This document shows, piece by piece, positions 21,126 through 54,994 of a stretch of 60,000 nt of DNA. Source of the DNA: Owenia fusiformis. Its lineage: Eukaryota; Annelida; Polychaeta; Sabellida; Oweniidae. The stretch spans positions 33,733,259-33,793,258 of the forward strand of contig CAIIXF020000009.1 in assembly GCA_903813345.2 (NCBI GenBank). Direction: 5' to 3'. Made by a program: the position numbers and the translations under genes. Numbering within the stretch: position 1 is the stretch's first letter; every line of letters begins with the position of its first letter. Under the pieces are notes generated by a model, which worked only from the letters and a program-made list of their open reading frames with translations, ran no database searches and was not told the DNA's origin.

Positions 21126-24100
21126 TTACTGCCACATGCTGTAGTCTCTATGTATGGCCTGAGTCATATCCAATAACTCGGATCCATCCCCTATAGGTAG
21201 ATAACCAACTTCATTATATAGCGCTACACATCTTTTATCAATCTCCCTCACGACCCTTGGATTCAAACGTGTCTTCCAGAGGTTTGATATTGCTTCTGAT
21301 GAATTTGACATGATTGTTACAAACTTTTTGAGTTTCCCTGGCACTTGAGCTCCAATGAACCCATAGATATCTGTGAATACTGACCAAGGATGAGATGCAA
21401 CATGTTCATAAACAATCTCACGGAACATGTTTGGAAATTGTTGACTCAATTTTTTTCTTATTAGTACATCCTTCAATATCCTTGTGCACATTAGTGATGT
21501 TATGTTGTTGATTTTATCAACTGGTTTTTGGTAAAGATGAGTCCACTGTTCTTCTAGTCTAGACAGGAAGTGAGGTCGTGGGTCACGCATGAGGTGTAGA
21601 ATTTTGGTGTGTTTCAATGAGAGCATGCCATTGGAGATGAGCTTTGCTACACCCTCCATTGTACCTCTCACTGTCTTAACTGAGACCACCTAGAAGAATG
21701 AAAACATATTCTTGCGAGTAAAATAGTATTAAAATATAAATAAAATAGTCTACTACCAGGAACATTTTTTGCACATGAACATTTTCCATGAGTCCCAACT
21801 TTATTCCTCCAAAGAGGAACCCCTCAAAACCCTATCATTTTTAATAACAAATGCATTCACCAAATGCATTGAACCTATTAATCCAAAAGGATGCATTTTA
21901 TGGTTTGACTCGGAATAATGTATTGAAACTTTTAATTTATAAAGATGCATTTCATGGTTAGACCGGTTCATGCATTGAGCCTTTTAATTCATAAAGATGC
22001 ATTTCATGGTTAGACCTGTTCATGCATTGAACCTTTTAATTTATTAGGGTGCATTTTATGTTTTTACTGAATCATGCATTCGGCTCTAGATTAAACCTAT
22101 CAATTCATAAGGATATCGAGTGAGATTTGGCTGCATTGAATTTATCAATTGAAAATACAGATCGCTTCTTGGTCTATACTAGCAGGATTCTCACTAGGCT
22201 TTTAGACTCCGGAGAATCCGTAGTCCAATATCTTTATACTCTCTTGCTTCAGAGTCTAATTGCTTTTCCGTAGTTTAAAGGTTTTTACCCGGAGCCTTAT
22301 TTTACATTTTTGTCATATTATTTGTGGTAAAACTCTTGAGAAAATAGATAAAACTGGTAAAACTTTTGAGAAAATAAATAAAACTGGATACAAACAAGGA
22401 ATAGGAAGTCAGAAACCTTTTAGAAATTTACTAATATGGTGATTAAAATGGGAAGATAATCTTAAGAAGTATTTTGAAAAGTATACTATCCGTGGTCAAA
22501 ATTTCATTGTGAGATCCCTGTCTCGGGCGAATTATGCATTGAAACGATGAATTTATTATCATAACTTCCCGGGTATAACTTTACCTTTTTGCTTTGGCAT
22601 ATGTCTTTAAGTAAAGACATACAGGGTGAGTGTTTCCCATAGCTTATGTAGCAATCGAAGTAATCTTGAAGAACCTTATTACGTGCATTTTTGATTTCAT
22701 AGTAATTCCTGTCTGCATAAACAAGAGAATTTGCGGGTATCTGGTAAAAATTGCATGTCAGCATACCATTCAGGATTAGAGCTTCTAGATCGCTTGTAGC
22801 GTTCAACGGAGTGTCTAGCTCTCTTGGAAATGACATTGGCTGAAAGTAAAAGATGATAAATCTAATGAAATATGACATACGCATGTGTAAATGTGGCGCT
22901 GAAATTGAACTTTCACATTCTCAACAACGTCAAAACCTTTACATAAACACAGAAGAGATGAACTAAGATTACTCGAGTCTCTAGCTTCAGGCCTGTCAAC
23001 TTGGGAACACCTAACATGAGTGACTTGGAAATGTTGAACACCTCCCCTCAAAATGTGGACACCTTGGTCCAAATCTGAACACCTTGATCAAAAAATTTTC
23101 GAACGGAATGCGTGACATATACATAATTCGCGTGAAAAGTCCGAACGAAATGCGTACATTTTTTTCCGGCGTTCGTATTTTTGCTGTGTAGTCGATCTTT
23201 TTTAGAAATTTTTCTGCAGAAATATTTTTGCTTGACAATTACCAGGTAAAATGCGTATTTGCGTGACATTTTCTGTCACGCAAAAATAACTGGCGTGACT
23301 TCAAATTCTTCAGCAAATGCGTGACAAATACGCAAAATGCGGGACAGTTGACAGGCCTGTAGCTTACAGCTAGACGAAACTTCATTGATTTCGTATGTAC
23401 TGTGCTACACGCACCTACACGCACCTAGAACTCATTTTTAATAAATTTTATAAATATTTTTAAGAATATTAATTATATTTAGGATGAAGCGTTGCTTGTC
23501 TGGATTTAGATATTTCAAAATTTCATTTCGGAGTTTGACAAATGGTGAAATTTTCTCGCTGTAGCTAAAAATGGCTTCCGGTTCTGGACGTGAATAACAT
23601 TTGAAATTATTCTCGCTTAAAGAAATCAAATATAACAATAGATTCAGACGGGGATGCGAGCTGATGTTCTTCAAATCTATACATAAAGGTATATTTCATA
23701 TTATTATGCCATATTTACTGTGCGTGTGACACAATGATTTACAATATTTATAATACTAAGGCAGCTCAATCTTCCTCCTCAAAGCCGGAATATAGAGAAG
23801 GCTTTGGACCGAAGTAAAACTAAGATATACACACAAATGACGGTCCATATAACCCAGGAGTCCATAACGCTATGATAACGTTCATTAAACTGCCATTAAT
23901 TTATTAAAAATATAATTAATTAGTTTTAGGATATAGACGCACTTACTCTTGCGGAGTGTGAATGTAATGGCTCATACATAAACACAAAGTCTTCATTTAA
24001 AGAGAGCAGTTGTCCAACGAATGATGATCCAGTGCGTTCATATGCAAACAATATCACGTACGTTTTATTGCTGGTATCGAAATAGGATTTTGGATTTGAA

Positions 24101-24979
24101 GGTATATTTGGAATATCTGAAATAAATGAGAGACAATGACAATTGTATGTTTATGAGTAAAGAAAGACACATGACAACATTTTAATATAAAATATAAAGA
24201 AGATTGCACAAAAATATGAAAACCACAAGCAGGGAGATGAAACACATGTTGAAGAACCAGATAAAAAGAAATATGAAAAAATATGGGCACCATCCATAAG
24301 AAATCGATACTTCATTTAAAACAAGGCATTAGCATGGAAAATGTCACCACCTGCCATTTGGTCACATACCTCCAGACGCCAAACGCCGTCACCACTTTGG
24401 GAAGTGACATAAAAATCATCCTTTGCACTTACCGTCCAACCAAGCGTTGCTATTCGGAATCTTTCTTAGACATTCATAAAACAAATCATTGTGATTGGTG
24501 TGACGATATTCATGTTCACATTCTTTGTAAATAGTCTCTGCTGAGTTGACCTTTTCCTCTAAGACATCATTAAAACGTCTATCCCAATCGTTCCAGTTGA
24601 ATTCAAATATGTCACTTAGTTTACCATATTGGGATTTGATCACCACGTCATCAAACGATTCATCACGTTTGATGTCATCAATATTTTTTATTTTATCATC
24701 TCTAATGTTATTATTACGTTTTATAATATCACTTCTAGGGTTAATTTCCTCATCATTTATGTGTTTTTCAATTACCTTTTTGGTAGGACTTGGTTTAAAC
24801 TTCAATTCCTCAAATGTAAAATATGAATTTGAATCCAATGTAATTGACAAACGATCTGGTGTCACTAGATGTACATTAAATATAAATATCATAAAGATGT
24901 TTAAAAATATGAGACAGGCGACAACTGTTTTATATTTCCGTTCAATTATATTTTGTCTCATGATGTAGTGTCTCTCCAT
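21126..24979 (-). CDS. Carbohydrate 6-O-sulfotransferase-like protein, 4 exons
   Basis: Minus-strand exons 24433-24979, 23947-24116, 22585-22839 and 21126-21689 join in phase to 511 aa. The N-terminus has a short cytoplasmic stretch and one hydrophobic segment at about residues 17-37 (VVACLIFLNIFMIFIFNV), so it is a type II Golgi membrane protein. A long Asp/Lys/Asn-rich stem follows. AYERTGSSFVGQLL matches the 5'-phosphosulfate-binding loop of the Gal/GlcNAc/GalNAc 6-O-sulfotransferase family. LHLMRDPRPHFLSR matches the 3'-phosphate-binding motif (usually LVRDPRA...SR). Such enzymes move sulfate from PAPS to glycan chains such as chondroitin or keratan sulfate; the acceptor cannot be told here. 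The intron 22840-23946 holds a hAT-like element with another element inside it. The start could also be the Met at residue 7. Confidence 0.9.
21866..22080. repeat. 52-bp tandem repeat, four copies
   Basis: Four consecutive units of about 52 bp contain CTTTTAATTCATAAAGATGC and TCATGCATTGA with scattered substitutions. They lie in the last intron of the sulfotransferase gene. Confidence 0.75.
22969..23817 (-). mobile_element. hAT-like element, copy B, split by a second element
   Basis: A perfect 8-bp duplication, AACTAAGA, flanks it at 22961-22968 and 23818-23825. Its ends match copy A at 2141-2611 in reverse orientation. Total length is 849 bp; removing the nested 372-bp element and its 6-bp duplication leaves 471 bp, exactly the length of copy A. 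The 78-codon frame of copy A is also open here (23438-23674), but two opposite single-base indels change about 14 residues in its middle. Confidence 0.85.
22988..23359. mobile_element. 372-bp nested inverted-repeat element
   Basis: It begins CAGGCCTGTCAACTTGGGAA and ends with AGTTGACAGGCCTG, a 14-bp inverted repeat. TAGCTT at 22982-22987 is repeated at 23360-23365. Copy A of the host hAT-like element shows the empty site, where only one TAGCTT is present. No coding capacity is visible. The 6-bp duplication does not by itself fix the superfamily. Confidence 0.8.
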
Positions 24980-25499
24980 TTACCCTGTTGATAATCAGAT
25001 ATTCCAAATCAATTTGTGTATTTTTGTGTGTATGTTGTTCGATCATTATCGCTCATTTCATCATTACGTAATTCCATTGTTATGTCGTTTCCTAGCGGAT
25101 GAGAATTTTTTGATATTGCTCATAATCAAAAGGTGTGTTAATAGTATGGATAGTATTTTTACTTTATTCAGAGCTAACCTAATTGTCTCTTCAACAGTCG
25201 AGCAGATCAGTTGAAAGAATGGCCAGGAGCTGATCGTTTGAAAAATCTATTTGTGATTTATCTTTTTTATTGTTTGCACTAAGGTCAGCATCATCATAAC
25301 ACTTTAGGCATTTTCTTACAGTACATGTGTTAAATGTAAACAAAAAGTTTAATGTTTATTGTTTCTTTATTCAAATCAACAAGAAAATAAAAAATAACTG
25401 GACATACTTGAACTGAGTTCAGGAAATCATTACAGGGATGAATGTTCTTTATATCTGATAATTCGATGGCACTTCTTCATTAATTAGTATTAATTAGTA
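24980..25499. other. Intergenic spacer, no gene seen
   Basis: AT-rich sequence between the sulfotransferase start and the stop of the membrane-protein gene. TTTATT at about 25355-25360 and 25366-25371 could be minus-strand AATAAA poly(A) signals for the membrane-protein gene. A short direct repeat, TTAATTAGTA, occurs three times near 25480-25508. Confidence 0.4.
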
Positions 25500-26569
25500 T
25501 TAATTAGTATCTGTTCCATCGGACGTGAGAAAGTTTAGAAATGATTCCAGTTCTGCATCTTGATCTTCATCGCCACCAGTATTCTTGGATTTAGTAGCTT
25601 CATTTTCGAATCTCACCTTACTAAAAGGTCCACGTGAAAATCTAGATGAAAAGAGGGGTTTGTTTTGTTGGGAGTTCCACCATCTTTGAGGCGTGAAATT
25701 TTTACGACAACAACTGCAATTTGATTTCCATACATACGCGAACATTATCAATATAATAAATGACGTTGATATTGCTGAAACCGTTGCTATAGCAGCAATA
25801 GCTCCGAAACTATAGCAATGATTGGACGTTTCATCTGTCACATCGATAATGTTAACTTTTTTATCAGCCGATGGGACTTTGTTTTTGATTCCATATTTAG
25901 TCAACATATCATTCAACCACTTCATTTCGACTTTGGGTGATTCATTATCGGTGGGATTGGTAATCTTGTCTTGTTTCGGTTGATTAATTGCAATAGAGAT
26001 ATCTTTCTTTTTGGTTTCCTCGATTACTTTGATTTTGTTTTCATTTGGGTCAATCACTGCTTTTCTCTTCGTTTTCGCAACATCAGATACGCCAGCCCTA
26101 TCCTTTTCCATTCCATTCTTCGATGTGACTAGAACACAATAAATCGAATCAACACGGTTATCGTCAGTCAACGACAGACTTGAGATTATAATTGAAAAGA
26201 AAGTAATATAACTTGATTTTCTAAAGTTGTTCTTGTGCTTTTAGACAACCTTGCTAACTTGTATTTCGTAATATACTATTTCTCAAACAGAACTAGGTTT
26301 CCACTGTTGAACTGTTTTTCTATTCCGTACCAGTTAAGTGAAATATCTCAGGTTAACGACAATTACTGCCAGATAGGATTTGATAGGACTATTTACTAAC
26401 TTGTTTCTGTTCTGTACATGACAAACCCCAGTGTCACCAGTCCGACGATGAATAGAACAATTGCGACAAATATTAGGAGACAGCTTGATAGCCCAAACGT
26501 TTTTCTTTGTCTGATTTTCGTTTTGAAAATGTCATCCTCTTCACAATCACAAACGTCCTGTTCCATCAT
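25500..26569 (-). CDS. Unrecognised two-TM protein, probably two exons
   Basis: I do not recognise this family. A first exon on the minus strand starts at the double ATG at 26564-26569 and encodes MMEQDVCDCEEDDIF, then a basic KTKIRQRK stretch and a hydrophobic segment (CLLIFVAIVLFIVGLVTLGF). Splicing at 26418 (donor gtacag, not ideal) to an acceptor at 26178 joins in phase to a long frame ending at 25500, giving 276 aa. The second part has a Lys-rich region with many KxKxx runs, then a second membrane segment at about residues 173-200 (AIAAIATVSAISTSFIILIM). A Cys cluster (CSCC) and an acidic C-terminus follow. Two separate genes, or a different splice, remain possible. It is head-to-tail with the sulfotransferase gene. 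Confidence 0.5.
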
Positions 26570-27162
26570 CGTATGTATTTGTTTTGAATTTTGAAAATTG
26601 TTTCATGACAACGTATATTACGTCATATGTTAATAACATTTTCTACATAGTGTAGATTGTGACGTCATATGATACCATTGTTACTCATGTATGTCCCTGC
26701 GTCGCATTAACGATGTCTACTCAAGGGAAAGATCAATACCCGGTGATTTCAGCGGGAAGTGGCGTTTCGTTCAGTGGATGAGCTGCGCGCGCACGCATAA
26801 ATGTGATTATCCAATATAATTAGGGGAGGGCTATTTGAAATAGTTTTTGGTCTTAGGCGCGACCCAGGGCTGATGTCTTAAGGACATTTCGTTGAAAATG
26901 AGCCATTCGGCTGATAATTGGTGAGAGTTTGCGATCTTATAATGTATAACTGTTACTCAGACACATATTTTGACACGATTCTGTTGGAAATAAGCTTTGA
27001 ACCGAGAGATATTCACGATTGATATGCACATTTTTGATTGTGCCATTGCTTTTCCATTGCACAATCCATGTATTGATAGAAGAAACATTAATAATGCAGA
27101 TTGGTTTACCTTCAATACATGGCAGACACTACATATCGGTCTATTAATACCAGTTTGTGCCT
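26570..27162. other. Upstream region of the membrane-protein gene
   Basis: No gene is supported here. A GC-richer patch with GCGCGCGCACGC lies near 26782-26793 and may belong to the promoter. An 80-codon plus-strand frame at 26997-27239 runs into the foldback arm and has no recognisable similarity. Confidence 0.35.
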
Positions 27163-30100
27163 TAATGTATCAGATGCTGGCACAGTTTTGCCGGAAGTTT
27201 GCAAGAAGTAACTTTTGGCAATGCAGTATGTTAGAGTAACCTAGTAGGTGTAAGAAAACATAAGGTGTTGGCCTTTAAAGTGGTAAAAACAATTTTCACT
27301 GACGAATTGGACTTCAATTCCTGTGATTTCAGGGGGTACTATAAGACTATTTCATAACATAAAGGATATAGTTGCTATTGTTCTGCTTTCTACAGCACAC
27401 ATTACTAGTCCAAAAATGAATAATAATATCCTAAAGTTATAGGCCGATATCTGTATTAGTCTCAGAAATATTGCAATTAATAGGAGAAAATATGCAATTT
27501 TAGTCATTTTTAAGTCTCACGTATCTTATATTTGTAGCTTCCAGCAAAAGATGGCAGCTTAAATAGCTCAAAATTGTTTTCTAAAAACTAATTCAAGCTT
27601 TGTTTGATATTGTAATACAATTATAATAATGATAATGTACTATTTATGATTTTTAATATGACTTTATAGTACCCTACCCCTGGAAAGTGGGCGTGGTCAA
27701 TGTTATCATTTTGCAGCATACAATTAAAAACTTGTATTGATAGAAAGCAAATCAATGCATTTTTAACATTTTCACTTGTTACTTGACATTGTAATTCATT
27801 TATTACTAAAATATAGGACTCTACATATTTTATATATACGTTTTCAATTTTGTACAATGTATCATGATGAAATCTAATAGGCTGTTTCATTTTCAGTGTT
27901 CACTAACGCATGAAATGTAAGTCACAGTGTTTCCAAATTACCTTTGCAATGAGAAAGTACCACAAAGACTACATAATATGAGCAGTTTCAAGGTCCTAAT
28001 ACTAATACTTACCAATCTATCGGCGTTCAAAAATAGAGAAAGCTGTCGTGAGTGCAGTTTTAACTAACTTTGAACTGAAACTGCTGCTTAATGAATATTT
28101 TTTTCAACATCTGTGACTTTTTTATTTTAGACCCCAAAGATACCAAGACATAATGCTACCAAGTTCTGATATTGGAAGTTTCAGAGCTCTAGATCAAATA
28201 TTCACTTCTGCATGTACTTTTAAAAAGACCCAAAAGGACAAAAAACCTGTCAGATATCGTGAAAAATATGAAAGATGCACTATTCAGAACAATTTATCTC
28301 TTAAATGTTACTTTTACTTGACATAATTTCTGATTCTGCCTACAGTTAGTACCACCAATAATACATATGAGAAGACTTAACGTCATAGTAAGTGGAAGTA
28401 CAGATCTATTGGCTTCTGAAAATGGGAAAAGCTGTAGCAAGCTTTGATTTTCACCAGTTTTTCATCTAAGACTGCAACTTTCTGAATTTTCTTTTTACAA
28501 ACTGCACAGTAAGACCAAAGACAATAAAGGAAACCTGGTCATTGTACCACCAATAATAAGTGAAAATAATATTGGTAATATATACCAAGTGTTTACTTTA
28601 ATTCCAAGGCATCTGAATTGATAAATAAATGAAATCAGTACTTTATTGTATCTTGGGACAAAATACACTGTTTGAATGCTTAAGCTTGACATCACAGTAT
28701 CAAGTGAAAGATACGTTGTTATATACAGCTATATATCACTTTAACTGACTTTACTCTTCAATTTGAAATATGCCTGGCCATCCTAAGAAAAATGCGACGG
28801 AGGGTGCATGGTATAATTGGTAATTAAGCTCTTCTAGAGTTTAAAGCTCCCACAATTTTTAAAAACGAAATGGAGAATAACATGTGAAAGTATAGGATGG
28901 ACTTATTGTTCTAAGAAAGTTTTTGAAAGAAACATTGCATGTAATATTTAAGCAAGAGATATGTTCCAAAATGCTTTTAGGTAGAAATAAAGCTCCGTAA
29001 TGTAAAAACAATGTATTCTCAGTATTCAATAATAATATTCTTTATAGGTTTTTTGGTCTTAAGCATATCAGTGATTATCCCATGGTTGCAAGGATATAGA
29101 TCGAATATCACATGAAGATATATTTGATATGTGGATCAAGTTATAATATTTTAGCAAAAAATTCACAAACCATCGAATATCACTTTTAAACTATCGAATA
29201 TCGCGTCTTAAAAAGTGATATTGGATGGTTTGAAAAGTGATATTCGATGGTTTCGAATTTTTTCAAAAACAAAATTCTTTTTACATTTTTTAATTATTTT
29301 CACAAATATTTTATAAATATTATATCCACTCATGGATACAAATATCTTCACTCACTCGCTGCGCTCACTCATGAAAATATCAATATCCACTCACGGATAT
29401 AAATGATATTTTTTCAAAACCATTTCAAAATCACAATTTCATCATTTCTGACTGTATTTTGTATATTTCTAAGTGTCAATGGTTCAATGATTATTTGATA
29501 TAACCTCCTGAAACTACTCTCATATATATTTGGTGGTACAGTGATATGGAATCCTGTCGTTTGGGGTCTCACGGAATTCTTGTTTTAGAGAAGAAAATCT
29601 TGAAAGCTGCAGTTTAATATTATGAATTATAGGTGAAAATTGCACTTGCTACACTGCTTCTCCCATTTTTAGATACTAATAAATCTGTAACTACACTTAC
29701 TATGACCTTAAGTCTACTCATATGCATTATTGGTATTACTAACTAGAGGCAGAATCAGAAATTATGGTAAATAAAAGTAAAATTTAAGAGATAAATTGTT
29801 CTGATTAGTGCATTTTATCACATTTTTTTCGCGATATCTGACTGCATTTTGTGTCTTTTGGGTCTTTTTAAGAGTCCATGCAGATATGAATAATTGATCT
29901 AGAGCTCTGAAATTTTCAATACCAGAATTTGGTAGCACTATGTCTTGATATACTGTGTTTGGACTCTAACCAAATCACAGTTGTTGTGAAAAAAATTCAT
30001 AAGTAGCAGTTTTAATTCAAAATTAGTTGAAACGGCACTCAAGACAGCTTTCCTCATTTTTGAAAGCCGATAGATCGGCAAGCATTTACACCATGATCTT

Positions 30101-31318
30101 GAATCTGGGCATACATATTCTTAATGGCACTATCTCATTGCCCAGATATTGTGGAAACATTGTGACTTATATTCCATGTGATAGTAAGCACTGAAAATGG
30201 ACTTGTTGCATTGTGGCGGACCCCATACAAAACAAACATAGGGGTAGGGGGGGGGGGGTTAAACGTTGATCAGTTCTGCTATTTTTTTGTGGCTATCGGT
30301 CATATAGTAGATCATTTTGTCAAAAGGTAAGGGTGATCCGAGAAAAAGTTGGTAAATTGAAACAGCCTATTAGATTTCATTATGATACATTGTACAAAAT
30401 TGAAATCGCTGCCATTTTTTGCTGGAAGCTACAAATATAAGATACGTGAGACTTAAAAATGACTAAAATTGCATATTTTTTCCTATTAATTGCAATATTT
30501 CTGAGACTAATACAGATATTGGCCTATAACTTTAGGATATTATTCATCTTTGGACTAGTAATGTCTGCTGTAGAAAGCAGAACAATAGCAACTATATCCT
30601 TTATGTTATGAAAAACGGGCTCGATCTGGCTGCGGTCGGGATATATGTCTAAAATAATTAGCTACTTCGTTCATAAACAGTCTTCAATACGTCCATCACG
30701 TTCGTAGTTCGTTCAGGTCGCACCACGTCGGTGTGCAACGTAGTATAAACCGTCCCTTAGTCTAGAAGGTCATCATGACCTGATTACAGAACGGTATGGT
30801 CGCCATCGAATTTTGAATCGATTCAAAATTCTAAATCACATACCCCGTCCGGGAAAGTCCATGAAGTTCGTAAACAGACCGTCGAACGTTGTAGCTACGT
30901 TCATTCAGTTCGCACACAGTTTAAAACCGATTCGGCAACGTTTTGATGATCACCAGAAAATGTTGAGCATGCTCTAAGTGCTGGAGGATCGACCTACTCG
31001 TTCTAGTAGTTTCATGAAGTTTGTAAACAGATCCCAAACGGTTCTTAGTTGGTTCTTAGTACGTCAAATCCGTTCGTGCACAGTTTAAGCCCGTTTTCGA
31101 GAACGTAGTGAGAACTAGTTTGGTGTGATAGTAGGGTTATAGTACCCCCTGAAATCGCAGGAATTGGAGTCCAATTCGTCCGTGAAAATTGTTTTTACCA
31201 CTTTAAAGGCCATCACCTTATATTTTCTTACACCTACTAGGTTAATCTAACATACTGCATTGCCAAAAGTTACTTCTTGCAAACTTCCGGCAAAACTGTG
31301 CCAGCATCTGATACATAA
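27163..31318. mobile_element. Large foldback element (4.2 kb imperfect hairpin)
   Basis: The left arm (about 27163-28572) is matched in reverse complement by the right arm (about 29510-31318). For example, TATCAGATGCTGGCACAG at 27169-27186 matches CTGTGCCAGCATCTGATA near 31296-31313. Also CTATTGTTCTGCTTTCTACA near 27374 is mirrored near 30580, and AGAGCTCTAGATCAA near 28183 is mirrored near 29900. Arm identity is high at the outer ends and falls, by eye, to roughly 75 percent toward the loop. The loop of about 0.9 kb holds further short palindromes (29160-29265, 29310-29415). There is no significant open frame. The right arm carries a further insertion. The class (foldback-type DNA transposon or segmental inverted duplication) is inferred. 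Confidence 0.75.
30613..31130. mobile_element. Insertion inside the right foldback arm
   Basis: The left arm is continuous where the right arm is interrupted by about 515 bp. The inserted sequence begins AACGGGCTCGATC and near its end has TTTAAGCCCGTTTTCGAG, a short inverted repeat. It is richer in G+C than its surroundings, with several CGTTC phrases. The exact ends and any target duplication could not be fixed by eye. Confidence 0.55.
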
Positions 31319-32480
31319 CTAGTTTTATATTTCCATCCACGGCCTGGAGCCTGGGTGTGTTTGTCTCTTATGTGTATGCTTGTGCATGGACTTCTAATCA
31401 CTAGCAGAATTTAACATGATGCAAACTCGACATTATAACTCATGCTGTAACATTTTGACTTCGCTGGAAAACAATAGGAATTACTTTTCTTGCCAATCAA
31501 TCATGAATCACAATCAAAATTTCAGAATGAGCAATCAGGCAATGATCCAAATCAAGTTATAACATTATATGATATTCAGCAAGAAGTCCGGTAGAAATAC
31601 AGAATGTTTAAACATCAAAGCTGAAAGTTAAAAGCTAATCTGTCAATTTTCTGTCTGCAAAAGAGCGTTTACATTTGACACAATAACAGACTGAGGCTTT
31701 GAAATCTAGGATTCCCCAGGAAAATATGACGTCATACTAATTAGCATAAGGATTTCCCTATTGGTTTGGGTCGAGCCTTGTTCGAAAACACAATCCATAA
31801 ATACATGCTAATATCTAAGGAGATAGGAAGTGTATAACGTGTTTATCGATTTTGTTTAAATATTTAATCAATTATCAAATTGTTTAAGTGGATAAAGTGG
31901 TCACACTTGCTTCAATTCATAGCGAAATCGACGGATAGAAACTGACCGAATTCCCGATATCCTACCCCGTATTACTGTAGGCTATAAGCACAGTGACCTA
32001 CAGAGGGCGCTATCACAAACAAGTACTGCACGAACCGATAAATTCCCGGGTATTGTAACGCCCTTGGTCTACTTCGTAACAATAGTTTTAGACCATGCCA
32101 ACTGATCAGAAAATAGCAACAAACTATAGAGTAGATGGTGTTTTTTCTCAGACTCTCCCAACTTTGAAATGAATTTTTATGATTATGCAGAACAAATTGG
32201 TTGAACAATATATCAACATCCGCTGACTGAAAGTAAAGCTTATATCAAATTGGAGACGGTAATAACAGAACAATCATCTGATTGAAATAAATTATGATAT
32301 ATTTAAATAATATATTAAACTATGCAGAATAAATACTACTCATGTACACTGTACAGTTATGGTATTTGATTAATCCACGGGCTTTCAACTAATTGAAAGC
32401 CCATGATTAATCAAAAAATAAAATACGTGAAATAGTTTTGTAATCTCTAGCAAAACGAGACAACGGCTTTGTGCCTTGGC
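31319..32480. other. Intergenic stretch with one hairpin
   Basis: No gene was recognised. A hairpin at about 32364-32415 pairs TGATTAATCCACGGGCTTTC with GAAAGCCCATGATTAATCA around a short loop, close to the 3' end of the guanylyl cyclase gene. The rest shows nothing I can support. Confidence 0.4.
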
Positions 32481-53800
<21,320 letters not shown>

Positions 53801-53911
53801 CTGAAAATAATCACAGGGAAACGTTTAGTTTACCAAATATTTCAATTAAGAATATCAATGTGTTACCTCGATGGGCTGTGCAAGATATATGGGATATGGA
53901 AAGCTGATGTA

Positions 53912-54115
53912 CAGGGTGAGACAAAAAGTAACCCAAACTGATGTTTATAACTCATTCAAACTATTAAGTTATTCAAACTAGAATGGACAAATGAAGCTTG
54001 GTATAATAAAAGAATATTGAACACGGTTTAATTGTACCAAATGTTATACTTTAAACCTAAGCTGCATGACTACTTATTAACCTTTGTTTAGGTTACCTTA
54101 TTTTGGCTCACCTTG
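53912..54115. mobile_element. Mariner-like MITE, 204 bp
   Basis: Inverted ends CAGGGTGAGACAAAAAGTAA and …TTATTTTGGCTCACCTTG are flanked by TA on both sides (53910-53911, 54116-54117). No coding frame is present. It lies just upstream of the first visible cyclase exon. Confidence 0.65.
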
Positions 54116-54994
54116 TAGATGCATTGCATTTTGATTAAATGAAACCGAAATATGTTTGCCGAGCCTTAATTACCGAATTATAAATGCCAAAGATGGATTA
54201 TGATACAATTCTTTTTAGCTGATTTACAAGTAATTTCATTACGATACTGTTCGAACGAAATAAGACTAAAAAGTAGAGAAGCGAGCGCTTCGTATGAACA
54301 TATTCATGTATAATAGCTTGATACACTTTTGAGTGCCAACGTCAAATCATGTCATCTTATTTCTTCTCAGCCTCTCAGGTATGAAATGTTTCTCGTTAAA
54401 CAGAATGATGCAGTAAAAGAGGATTAGAATAGTACGTTCTTTGAAGAACATAATTGAACATCAGACTCGAAAGAACACGTCCGTTGCTAGATCTAAAATT
54501 GAAATGAAATAAGAAATTATTTTAAAAACTGGATCTTTCGTAGCATCTCGTAGTACTAAACTGAAACAACATATGTCATGCAAAATGCAATACACACACA
54601 ATGTTTTCATGAACATATATTTATGAGCTGATCAATAAACTATACTCATTAGAACCATTTTTATCAAAAGGAAGTAACCCGGTAGGCGTAGCTATAAAAT
54701 CATGAAATAGAAACTTAACAGATCAAAAGACACGCTTAACAGTTTCAACATAATCTAATTGGATAAAAATTATTTGAAAAGGAATATCTTGGATACGCCT
54801 GACTTGTGCCGACTGGTAATTGATAGATAATATTAAAAATGAGATTTATTAGTTATTATCATGGCTTTATTTGGAAGCTCGTAAAAACAAACCCAGAAGA
54901 ACCATAAAAACCATAAATTTACCATAAATTGAAGTGGTAATGCAATCTGATACTACTGCGCGTACAGAGTCTAATTGTAAACTATATGACGCTA
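54116..54994. other. Non-coding stretch, nothing recognised
   Basis: AT-rich sequence with no supported frame, RNA or repeat between the small MITE and the minisatellite. It is presumably intron or 5' flank of the cyclase gene. Confidence 0.4.

Noticed and set aside
26997-27239. Plus-strand 80-codon frame
   Set aside because: It runs across the boundary of the foldback element and shows no similarity; its second half is repeat sequence.
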